Assembly: GCA_938036435.1 (NCBI GenBank) | Contig: CALHPU010000075.1 | Coordinates: forward strand, 19,894-83,893 | Length of the DNA stretch: 64,000 nt | Direction: 5' to 3' | Origin: an uncultured Pirellulaceae bacterium | GTDB lineage: Bacteria > Planctomycetota > Planctomycetia > Pirellulales > Pirellulaceae | Part shown: piece by piece, positions 56,892 through 64,000 of the stretch | How positions within the stretch are numbered: position 1 is the stretch's first letter | How the letters are laid out: each line of letters opens with the position of its first letter | The notes under the pieces: model-generated | What the model saw: the letters and a program-made list of their open reading frames with translations, nothing else | Databases searched by the model: none | Told to the model about the DNA's origin: nothing | Made by a program: the position numbers and the translations under genes

Positions 56892-57252
56892 CACTATGCC
56901 TATCAAATTAAAAGGAAATTCAGTAACAGGTATGAATATCGTTTTTGCCCCTACAGCCCCTGTAGCCCTTTGACGACGCAAACCTCTCAATCGATGGGCA
57001 GCGTTACGGTCATGCCGATTGTGCCGGTTGTGATGAGTCAGATGGCCCAATTGCCCATGCCTGACCAGAACTAAAGCACAAATCTTGATAGCACTTTCGA
57101 TCTCAACACCGTCACTGTCAGCATGTGAGAACTTGTCTTGACCCCGATTCGATTTTTTTTGATACTTCGGCTCAAGTTTGACTGTCGGATTGTCGGCGGT
57201 CAGCGAGGGCAGATGGATCTGCCTAAATCCCCTCAGGTTAACGGAGTAACCG
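56892..57252. other. 361-base divergent intergenic region
   Basis: No gene is supported. A short imperfect palindrome (CTACAG...CTGTAG) lies near 56950. GGAG at 57243-57246 is the likely ribosome site of the PPIase gene. Confidence 0.4.
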
Positions 57253-59127
57253 ATGTCATCTCGGACGTTTTCGCCTAATCAAAACAACCGCGCGTTGAGC
57301 CTATTTCGCTCTCTAAATGCTCTCGTGTTGGCTGCGATTGGAATCGCATTGTGCTGCAACACGACCTCTAGCGCATTGGCCCTCCAGCAAAACGCACCTC
57401 AGGCCACAGGCAAGCGCATCCCGACGTTGGCCACCGTCAACGGGCGCTCCATCTCTCGACAACAACTGGCCAAAGAAACCATGCGTCGTTTCGGCAGTGA
57501 AGTGCTGGAGAGCATTATTAACAAGCTCTTGATCATGAACGAACTGCAACAGCAAGGAATCGAGATCACCGAAGGCGACATCAACAACACTATCGTCGAG
57601 AAAGCGGAGAAGTTTGGCATGTCGGCCGAACGTTATATGAAGCTGATTCAAACACGGCGCCACGTGAGTTCGGATCGCTATAAAAACGACATTGTCTGGA
57701 ACGAACTGGCCCTCCGACGTTTGGCCGAAGCGGCTATTGAAGTGACACCGGAAGAATTGGCCGAGCGCATGGAGTTTGAGTTCGGCGCGAAGGTTCAAGT
57801 ACGTCAGATTGCCCTCGCCGACCAACAAAAAGCGCGGGTGATCAGAGAGCAACTAGATTCAACACCGAATGCTTTTGAGAAAATTGCCAAAGCGCACTCC
57901 ATCGACACCAACAGTGCCTCGATGGGGGGATTGCTACCTCCGGTGCGTCGCAACAGCGGATTCCCACAGTTCGAAAAAATCGCCTTCGGACTACAAGTTG
58001 GACAGATATCGGATGTGGTCAAATTTGAAGACACATTTTTGATCATGCGTTGCGAACGCATCTTCGAAGCCGAGGAATTGACTCCCGAACAAACGGCATC
58101 AGTGCACGAGCGTCTGATGGAGGAGATCGCGCGCGACAAACTGCGTGATTCGGCGGTCGACTTGTTCAAAGAACTTCAAGAATCGGCCCAGATCGTTAAT
58201 GTGATGAATGACCCAAAACTTGCCAAACAAATGCCTGGCGTCGCCGCAGTGGTCAATGGTACCAAAGTACTCAAGAATCAAGTTGCTGAGGAATGCATTA
58301 CGCGTTTTGGTAAGATGATGCTGGACGTTGAAATCACACGTAGCCTTCTTGTTCAGGCGCTAGAAGATGCCGGCACGTCGGTAGACCAAGCTGACCTCAA
58401 CCAAGAAATCGACCGCGCTGCCACCGCTGCCGGTTTCGCTGATTCCGGAGGCAAAGTGGCCGTCGCCCAATACTTGGCTTCGGTTACCAGCAACGATGCC
58501 AGCAAAATTGACTTCTACATTGAGGACCAAGTCTGGCCATCGGTTGCGCTTAAGGCACTGGTCGAAGACAAAGTCAGTGTTTCTGAAGAAGACATGCAAA
58601 AGGGGTTCGAGGCAAACTTTGGACCCGGTGTCGAGGTTCTGGCGATCGTTCTTCAAGACCAACGCACGGCGACAAAAGTCTGGAAGATGGCTGCCGCTAA
58701 TCCAACGGCTGAATACTTTGGCCAATTAGCTCATCAGTATTCGATCGAACCGGCATCCAAAAATAATTACGGAGAAGTTCCTCCCATCCAACGTTTCAGC
58801 GGCAAAACAGAACTAGAGAAGGAAGCGTTCAGTCTTTCGGAGGGCGAACGTTCCAAGGTGATTCAAATTGGCGAGCACTGGGCGATTCTATACTGCAAAG
58901 GATTCACCAACCCCAAGGTCAGTGATTTTGATGCCGTCAAAGAAGAACTTCACGCCAACATTTTAGAAAAGAAGATGCGACTGGCGATGGGAGAAGAGAT
59001 GGAGAGAATTCGGTCAGATGCCCAGATCGACAACTATCTCACCGGCACTTCGCAGACCGGCAAAGCAAATGTTCGTGCTGCCCGGGCCAAATCGACTGAC
59101 GGTCGAATTCCCGTCAGACGCCGGTAG
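57253..59127 (+). CDS. Exported peptidyl-prolyl isomerase with two parvulin domains (SurA-like)
   Basis: 624 residues. Signal segment (VLAAIGIALCCNTTSSALAL), then two copies of a chaperone helix plus parvulin unit. Unit one: RQQLAKETMRRFGSEVLE, then KVQVRQIALADQQKARVIRE, HSIDTNSASMGGLLPPVRR, IAFGLQVGQISDVVKFED. Unit two: KNQVAEECITRFGKMMLD, VEVLAIVLQDQRTATKVW, QYSIEPASKNNYGEVPPIQR, AFSLSEGERSKVIQIGEHW. These fit SurA/PpiC rotamases that fold exported proteins. The two units are clearly homologous, so the gene arose by internal duplication. It is convergent with a kinase. Confidence 0.88.
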   Translation: MSSRTFSPNQNNRALSLFRSLNALVLAAIGIALCCNTTSSALALQQNAPQATGKRIPTLATVNGRSISRQQLAKETMRRFGSEVLESIINKLLIMNELQQQGIEITEGDINNTIVEKAEKFGMSAERYMKLIQTRRHVSSDRYKNDIVWNELALRRLAEAAIEVTPEELAERMEFEFGAKVQVRQIALADQQKARVIREQLDSTPNAFEKIAKAHSIDTNSASMGGLLPPVRRNSGFPQFEKIAFGLQVGQISDVVKFEDTFLIMRCERIFEAEELTPEQTASVHERLMEEIARDKLRDSAVDLFKELQESAQIVNVMNDPKLAKQMPGVAAVVNGTKVLKNQVAEECITRFGKMMLDVEITRSLLVQALEDAGTSVDQADLNQEIDRAATAAGFADSGGKVAVAQYLASVTSNDASKIDFYIEDQVWPSVALKALVEDKVSVSEEDMQKGFEANFGPGVEVLAIVLQDQRTATKVWKMAAANPTAEYFGQLAHQYSIEPASKNNYGEVPPIQRFSGKTELEKEAFSLSEGERSKVIQIGEHWAILYCKGFTNPKVSDFDAVKEELHANILEKKMRLAMGEEMERIRSDAQIDNYLTGTSQTGKANVRAARAKSTDGRIPVRRR

Positions 59128-59141
59128 ACACCAGTAGAGCA

Positions 59142-59172
59142 ACACCCATCGAGGCCAGTCGTTAATGGGTGT
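59142..59172. terminator. Possible terminator hairpin between convergent genes
   Basis: ACACCCAT (59142-59149) and ATGGGTGT (59165-59172) form an 8-bp stem with a 15-base loop, covering the stop of the kinase gene and the end of the PPIase transcript. No U-tract, so weak. Confidence 0.35.
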
Positions 59173-61060
59173 CGTCCTCGCTTGGGCTCTGAAGACGCCA
59201 AAAGCAAATTCCCTCGAAGTGAGCCGAACCTCGGCCGTCAACCACGATTTGTATTGTTGTGTCACCGTGCCGATCATCTGACTTTGGAATAACTCCAAGT
59301 AATTGCGAATCGACCGAAGCTCGCCAATGTTCTGGCTGCGACTCAATTCGAACACTGTGGTAGCCAAAACTTGATTCATCGAATTGTTCAAGTTCTGCCG
59401 AACCGACTTCACCCTCTCCGTCGTTCAGCACCGATCTTTCTGGCGAAATAGAAACCTGAAAAATGGGATGGCCATCTGAGTCAAGGCACCGAACGTCAAT
59501 GCGATTGGCCTCTTCATGGCGGAAGCCGCAGTCAAATCGAAAATAGCTCAGCGGCTGACGTTCTTCATCAAGGCATTTGAAATCCCGAGTGCCATTGCCT
59601 GCAAGTACCGATTCCCCTTCGCCTCCTTCCCCGACGTCCCACAGCCCCGAGAACTTTTGACGGGGATCAAACTTCAAGCCGTCAAACAGAAAAATCGGAG
59701 GACCGGTGGTTTCATGCAGCACGACCGATTGCACATCTGTTGTTTTGACATCAGCTTTTTCGTAGGCAGCATCAGAACTCTCACTTGATGTCACCGGACG
59801 CCAAAACACAGTTGCTAGAACACTCGCCAGAACGGCCAAAGCCAACATCGTCAGCAATCGCTTGGTAATGCTGGATTGCACTGGCTGATCAATCAGGTCA
59901 ATCGTGTCATGTTTCGAGTCAACTCTTTGCAAACCCTCGACAAACGTAACGTTGGCTGACGAAAGATAGTTGTCGTCATCAACGCAATCGATGATCTCAG
60001 CTAATTTCTGGTCTCCGCCGATCTGTTGGATGACTTGATCGATTTTCGAAAGGAGTTCCGTATAGTCGCCAATGCGATCGGACCGATTGAACCGACACAT
60101 TTCCTTTAAAAGCTCAAGGCTGGCTGGAGACACTCCCTCGGTTATGGCATCATCAAACCATTGGTCCTCTTGCGCGATCTTATTTTTGACAACGTCCGCT
60201 GGACACGTCCCTTCGACCGGCGGGCAACCTGTGATCAGATGCCAAATCGTAATACCTAAAGAATAGATGTCGGTTCGATGATCCAGCTCTTCCCCAGACG
60301 CTTGCTCGGGCGACATATAGAGCGGCGTACCATTAACGGCGGATTCAAGCGTAATGTTGTTTTCGGTTGAACGCTCTTTGAATCGGGCCAGTCCAAAGTC
60401 AGCGATTTTTACGAACGGAACTTGCGGCGGAACGGACGACCCTTGAGGCACTCGCGTAAACAGAAGGTTAGCGGGCTTAATATCGCGATGGATAATCTCC
60501 AACTCGCTCGCGTACAACAGTGCATGGCATACCTGCCGCGCGATATGCCAAGCATGGATTTCTGGGATTCCATCAAATTTCGCAAGGTAGTTTTCGGCAT
60601 CCTTGCCTTCAACGCACTCCATCACCAAATAAAGTTGGTCCTTATGCAACCCAAAATCAACCGCCGAAACAATATTCGGGTGCTTAAGTTGGCCGACGAT
60701 ATTGGCCTCACGCTCAAAACGCTTGACTGCTATTTTTTGTTTGCGGCCCAAAGACTGATTGATTGTCTTGATCGCAACAGGGCGATTCAAAGCCAATTGT
60801 GTCGCTAAAAAAACGACGCCAACACCACCCTTTCCAATGAGTCCATCAACTCGGTAACCGGGGGCCACATCCTCAGGGGATTCAAACGATTGGAGAATGC
60901 GAAGCTCTTGACCTGTGAGAAACCCCTTGCGAACGGCTATCTCAATCTCTGAAGATCTCGAATTTTCAGAACCTGCAAGTATCTGTTGCAGTTGTTGGTC
61001 GTCGAGAAACCCAAGTTCGATAGCTAATGACAGCGTGAGCGATTTGCTAGGTTTCAACAT
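59162..61060 (-). CDS. Transmembrane Ser/Thr kinase with C-terminal lectin-like sensor
   Basis: 632 residues. A short helical lead with LAIELGFLDDQQLQQILAG and AVRKGFLTGQELRIL. Kinase domain about 70-340: glycine loop GLIGKGGVGVVF, VAIKTINQS, IIHRDIKPANLLF, IADFGLARF, GTPLYMSPEQASGEELDHRTD. A membrane helix about 405-425 (LLTMLALAVLASVLATVFW) and an outside beta-sandwich (GLWDVGEGGEGE, RIDVRCLDSDGHPIFQVSI, GYHSVRIESQPEHWRASVD) of the LamG/DUF1080 type. It follows the redoxin lipoprotein by 12 bases, so they form an operon; the sensor may watch polysaccharide or redox state (inference). Confidence 0.88.
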   Translation of the reverse strand: MLKPSKSLTLSLAIELGFLDDQQLQQILAGSENSRSSEIEIAVRKGFLTGQELRILQSFESPEDVAPGYRVDGLIGKGGVGVVFLATQLALNRPVAIKTINQSLGRKQKIAVKRFEREANIVGQLKHPNIVSAVDFGLHKDQLYLVMECVEGKDAENYLAKFDGIPEIHAWHIARQVCHALLYASELEIIHRDIKPANLLFTRVPQGSSVPPQVPFVKIADFGLARFKERSTENNITLESAVNGTPLYMSPEQASGEELDHRTDIYSLGITIWHLITGCPPVEGTCPADVVKNKIAQEDQWFDDAITEGVSPASLELLKEMCRFNRSDRIGDYTELLSKIDQVIQQIGGDQKLAEIIDCVDDDNYLSSANVTFVEGLQRVDSKHDTIDLIDQPVQSSITKRLLTMLALAVLASVLATVFWRPVTSSESSDAAYEKADVKTTDVQSVVLHETTGPPIFLFDGLKFDPRQKFSGLWDVGEGGEGESVLAGNGTRDFKCLDEERQPLSYFRFDCGFRHEEANRIDVRCLDSDGHPIFQVSISPERSVLNDGEGEVGSAELEQFDESSFGYHSVRIESQPEHWRASVDSQLLGVIPKSDDRHGDTTIQIVVDGRGSAHFEGICFWRLQSPSEDDTH

Positions 61061-61072
61061 GGTATCAAGAGA

Positions 61073-61801
61073 CTAATTTTCGAGTCTGTCCAGCTTATCG
61101 AGGATCGCCTTTATCGAAGGTCGATCGGCTGTCATGTCCTTACCCACGTAAGCAAATTGGATTCCGCCCCGCTTATCGATCAGGTAGGTTGACGGATGAG
61201 CGTGCTTGCTGTGAATGTCAAAATAGTCCGTGGCGGTAAATTCTTTGTCGAGCACGATGGGAAAGGGGACTCTGTCTACCTGAGTCTTTTCCGTTTTCAT
61301 GGCGGCCTCAAAGAAATCGTTCAGACGTTCCTCCGGGCCCGGGTAGACGACAATGATTTCGCAATCACGAACTTTGAATTTTTCGTAGTTGGCAACCAAA
61401 CGCGAAGTCTGTGTTGTGCAAAACGGGCACAGCATTCCGTTGAAGCCTTCGGTGAAAACCAGAACAACGTTTTGCTTGCCCCGAAAGTCAGAAAGTTTAA
61501 TGGTCTTGCCATCTTTGGTGACAAAAGACAGTTGAGATAGATCGGTGGGAGCTTTTGCGTTTGACTCAACGCTGTCCTTGAACCTCATATCCGCTGGTGC
61601 TGGGAACTTCATCTTCCCCATGCCGGCCATCGGTTTCTTGGCCTGCTCAGATTTTGTTGTTTGGCCATCGGGCTCTTGTGGTTCAAGTGCTGAGACCTTA
61701 GTAAGTGTGACTGAGGGCGAATCGGTGCTGTTGGTGCAACCGTTTGCAAAAACAACCGCAAAAGCAAATAGCCATGTCAAAACAGCTTTCGGCAAATTCA
61801 T
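61073..61801 (-). CDS. Redoxin (AhpC/TSA-like) lipoprotein
   Basis: 242 residues. Lipoprotein signal with lipobox FANGC, then a linker and a thioredoxin-fold domain: LSFVTKDGKTIKLSDFRGKQ, NVVLVFTEGFNGMLCPFCTT with a CPFC pair, RVPFPIVLDKEFTATDYFDI and STYLIDKRGGIQFAYVG. The CxxC pair and LSDFRGK match AhpC/TSA-type peroxiredoxin-like proteins of the PRXL2/thiol reductase kind. It would be tethered outside the cytoplasmic membrane and reduce peroxides or disulfides. It is first of a two-gene operon with a kinase. Confidence 0.85.
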   Translation of the reverse strand: MNLPKAVLTWLFAFAVVFANGCTNSTDSPSVTLTKVSALEPQEPDGQTTKSEQAKKPMAGMGKMKFPAPADMRFKDSVESNAKAPTDLSQLSFVTKDGKTIKLSDFRGKQNVVLVFTEGFNGMLCPFCTTQTSRLVANYEKFKVRDCEIIVVYPGPEERLNDFFEAAMKTEKTQVDRVPFPIVLDKEFTATDYFDIHSKHAHPSTYLIDKRGGIQFAYVGKDMTADRPSIKAILDKLDRLEN

Positions 61802-62091
61802 TCTCTTTTTCCTGAGGCTTCGATCAGCATGGAAGATTCGTTGAACAGCCAGAAATTATAGCGTAGCGAATCGCCGATGTTGCCAACCAATGGGCAACGA
61901 ACACGAGATACTTCTCGCCCTCAACAGTGTGTTGGAAACGCCCAAAGTACGGCTTCTTACAGTTATCTACCCGAGCGACATGCAAAAAGCGGCAAATAAC
62001 AGGGGATCCAAATGTAAGACCCCCAATTTAACAACCTCTAAAGCTTGCACTATTTGAGTTTCGAGTATTTGATTGATGACAGAGGCAAGTG

Positions 62092-63246
62092 ATGAAGAAA
62101 AGTATTTTATTGAAATTGGCGGCGGTCTCGTTGTTGGGATTATTCCTAATCAGCTTATTAAGAGCAAACCCCGCACCTCCTCAAAAACTTGCTCCCGCCA
62201 ACGCAAAGACTGAAACGGCTATATTCGCCGGTGGTTGCTTTTGGTGCGTGGAAGCCAATTTCGAAAAAGTTGATGGTGTGATTGAAGTCATTTCCGGATA
62301 CACCGGCGGTCACAGGAAAAACCCGACCTATGCAGAAGTCTGCAGCCACACGACCGGCCATCTCGAATCGGTCAAAGTGACTTATGACTCAAACACAGTA
62401 TCCTACAATGACCTGCTAGAAGTTTTCTGGCGGACCATCGACCCAACTGACGCTGGCGGCAGCTTCGTTGATCGCGGAGAACCGTACACTTCGGCGATCT
62501 TCGTTGCCAATGAATCACAGCGAAAGATTGCTGAAGAATCAAAACAGAAACTCGATGACTCAAAACGCTTCGAGACCGCTGCGGTTACTCCGATCAAGGA
62601 CGCCACAACTTTCTACGAGGCCGAAGAGTATCACCAAGATTACTACCTCAAGGCTCCGATGAAATATAAGCTTTATCGCTACTCGTCCGGACGTGACCAA
62701 TTCATTGCCAAAATGTGGGGCGACGAAGCTGAATACAAGTTCAAAAAACTATCGCAGCAAAACGACACGAATTTAACTTGGAGCGATCAGCCTAACACCA
62801 GTTATCTTAAACCCTCTGACGAATCATTGCGAGAAACATTGACTGATCTTCAGTACCGTGTCACACAGCACGAGGGGACCGAACGCCCGTTCAGTAACAG
62901 TTTCTGGAATGCGAAAGACGCCGGCATCTACGTCGACATTGTTTCAGGCGAACCGCTGTTCAGTTCCTTGGACAAGTTCAAATCAGGAACTGGCTGGCCG
63001 TCATTCACTCGACCGCTGGTCGCGACGAATATCAAAGAGGTGATCGACAATAGCCTTTACTCTGTCCGAACCGAGGTTCGTTCGACGCACGCGGACTCGC
63101 ATTTGGGGCATGTCTTCGAAGACGGGCCGCAGCCTACCGGTTTGCGATACTGCATCAACTCAGCCGCACTGAAATTTATTCCGGCCGATCAACTTGAAGA
63201 ACACGGATATGGGTACTTTGCCGATCTCTTCAAATCTGACGTGTAG
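62092..63246 (+). CDS. msrAB: Exported peptide methionine sulfoxide reductase MsrA-MsrB fusion
   Basis: 384 residues from ATG 62092, with AGAGG 8 bases upstream; a GTG at 62089 also fits. Signal or anchor ([19 protein letters not shown]). MsrA domain: catalytic Cys49 in [29 protein letters not shown] and [11 protein letters not shown]. MsrB domain: [34 protein letters not shown] and catalytic Cys354 in [13 protein letters not shown]. The two CxxC zinc sites of many MsrB proteins are absent (SGEPLFSS stands where CGNPLF usually is). The enzyme repairs both diastereomers of methionine sulfoxide outside the cytoplasm. Confidence 0.94.
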   Translation: MKKSILLKLAAVSLLGLFLISLLRANPAPPQKLAPANAKTETAIFAGGCFWCVEANFEKVDGVIEVISGYTGGHRKNPTYAEVCSHTTGHLESVKVTYDSNTVSYNDLLEVFWRTIDPTDAGGSFVDRGEPYTSAIFVANESQRKIAEESKQKLDDSKRFETAAVTPIKDATTFYEAEEYHQDYYLKAPMKYKLYRYSSGRDQFIAKMWGDEAEYKFKKLSQQNDTNLTWSDQPNTSYLKPSDESLRETLTDLQYRVTQHEGTERPFSNSFWNAKDAGIYVDIVSGEPLFSSLDKFKSGTGWPSFTRPLVATNIKEVIDNSLYSVRTEVRSTHADSHLGHVFEDGPQPTGLRYCINSAALKFIPADQLEEHGYGYFADLFKSDV

Positions 63247-63272
63247 AGCAACCTATGTGTAGAGTAACCTAA
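63241..63272. repeat. 16-bp tandem duplication over the msrAB stop codon
   Basis: GTGTAGAGCAACCTAT (63241-63256) is followed by GTGTAGAGTAACCTAA (63257-63272), 14 of 16 identical. The first copy contains the stop TAG. Confidence 0.7.
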
Positions 63273-63301
63273 TTCTGCATTCCATCGCCAATGCTTCTTC
63301 G

Positions 63302-63336
63302 CCTCGCTTGGATCTAAATCAAGCGAGGCTTTTTTG
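63302..63336 (+). terminator. Rho-independent terminator of msrAB
   Basis: GCCTCGCTTG (63302-63311) and CAAGCGAGGC (63321-63330) form a perfect 10-bp stem with a 9-base loop, followed at once by TTTTTTG. Confidence 0.93.
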
Positions 63337-63426
63337 TGTTGGCGTCTGAAGCCTAGTGCTGCGTCCAGATTTGGAATTAGGATTTAGATGAAAGCGAAAG
63401 GGAGCGAGCCCTCCGGCCCCCACCGC

Positions 63427-63661
63427 TGGAAAACGGAGCCCTCTATCTGAGCGTTTTGATTGGCCGGCCGGCGGTCAGTTGACCATTCCAGCGATTTCGA
63501 ATACGCCCACTGGCGAATCGTTGTTGGCCTCCCCGGAAACAAAGCTGAATGTTGACACAACCGGTGAAGACTGGACCATCGAACTGCCGACCAACGCACC
63601 CGACCCGATCGCGACGGTGATTAAGGTCAGTGTCGATGGAATGCCAACGCTTGCGAAGTAA
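63427..63661 (+). pseudogene. Decayed C-terminal fragment of a GH29 alpha-L-fucosidase
   Basis: Two frames joined by one shift read ENGALYLSV, then FDWPAGGQLTIPAISNT, LASPETKLNVDTTGEDWTIE and APDPIATVIKVSVDG before TAA. This matches the C-terminal beta domain of GH29 enzymes, including the copy in this window at 47839 (ATLYLNVFDWPTDGKIFLP). A single missing T near 63453 breaks the frame. No catalytic part remains upstream in this 457-base gap. Confidence 0.8.
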
Positions 63662-63703
63662 CGGGTGATTGGATTGAGATTTTGAGAGGTCTGCAATTAC
63701 CAA

Positions 63704-64000
63704 TTATGGTCTGCTGATTCCAACTTTTTTCGACATAAGATCTTTCACTTTGCGTGAATCCTCTTTTAGCCAGCCACCCTTCTGCCGCTTGTTTAACTTA
63801 CGCAGCTCAATTACTGATCGCTGCCGACCGATTCTGCCAGCTACTAAATCTCGATAGATCTGTTCAGATTTTTCGCGGCGGCGGATGGAGTCATTTACGT
63901 CCAAAAATTGCTCTGCCCACTCAACGGCCCAGTCATTGAGCTCGCTGCGTACACGACCAAGCATACCGGACGAAGTGGTTTCGATTGCTGCTTCAGCCGT
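63704..64000 (-). CDS. Unidentified protein, C-terminal part (runs off the window)
   Basis: At least 98 residues, open to the window edge, so the start may lie beyond 64000 (an ATG at 63964 is inside). The sequence is hydrophilic and helical: RSELNDWAVEWAEQFLDVND, IRRREKSEQIYRDLVAGRIG, then a basic end RKLNKRQKGGWLKEDSRKVK. No family is recognised. Confidence 0.5.
   Translation of the reverse strand, partial: TAEAAIETTSSGMLGRVRSELNDWAVEWAEQFLDVNDSIRRREKSEQIYRDLVAGRIGRQRSVIELRKLNKRQKGGWLKEDSRKVKDLMSKKVGISRP

Overview
The window looks like the chromosome of a planctomycete of the Pirellulales type (Rhodopirellula-like). The evidence is in the gene content: a DUF1559 protein with a pilin-like N-terminus, a LEPR-XLL surface protein, a PEP-CTERM metalloprotease, an ECF sigma factor operonic with a Ser/Thr kinase, a second kinase with an extracytoplasmic sensor, an arylsulfatase, an alpha-L-fucosidase and many secreted proteins of unknown function. 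Genes are mostly single or in short operons with few strong Shine-Dalgarno sites, and several seem to start with TTG or GTG. I see no rRNA, tRNA, CRISPR array, prophage or complete insertion sequence.

Layout. 1-4 kb: end of a sodium:solute symporter, a Upf1/Dna2-type helicase and a PanB-like protein that has lost its metal ligands. 4-9.3 kb: a YtrA-type GntR regulator, ABC ATPase, large ABC-2 permease and a membrane-anchored partner, with a promoter/operator upstream. 9.3-15.3 kb: a secreted repeat-like protein, a pair of OB-like CCFG proteins, and btaA-btaB, which would make phosphorus-free betaine lipid. 15.3-23.3 kb: a 293-bp nested palindrome, sufS, a sigma/anti-sigma-kinase operon sitting between two decayed gene tails, a 3-hydroxyisobutyrate dehydrogenase-type reductase, a proline-rich protein and flotillin floA. 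23.4-31 kb: a secreted protein, an oxidoreductase, an unknown acidic protein, a sulfatase and a Prc-type S41 protease. 31-43.5 kb: an FHA-GAF-AAA-Fis regulator, an MscK-like channel split into two reading frames, a GPH sugar transporter operon with DUF1559 protein and lipoprotein opposite a LacI regulator, and an APC permease. 43.6-51 kb: HEAT-like protein, exported KatG divergent from OxyR, a GH29 fucosidase cut by an in-frame stop, and a PEP-CTERM metalloprotease. 51-64 kb: LEPR-XLL beta-helix protein, small envelope proteins, a double-parvulin PPIase, a redoxin-kinase operon, exported MsrA-MsrB, a decayed fucosidase tail and an unidentified gene running off the end.

Themes: oxidative defence outside the cytoplasm (KatG/OxyR, redoxin, MsrAB, PPIase), sulfated or fucosylated polysaccharide use (sulfatase, GH29 and its relic, GPH transporter, LEPR-XLL beta-helix), and lipid or envelope remodelling (BtaAB, FloA, MscK-like, Prc).

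The most unusual structures are non-coding. There are two 131-bp copies (129 identities) of a non-autonomous element bounded by CTAG, the preferred IS630 target. There is a mirror-ordered nested palindrome. There are two giant hairpins whose arms are themselves hairpins with an invariant CGGAG loop and covarying stems. There are also relics suggesting that the sigma-kinase operon lies inside an old tandem duplication.
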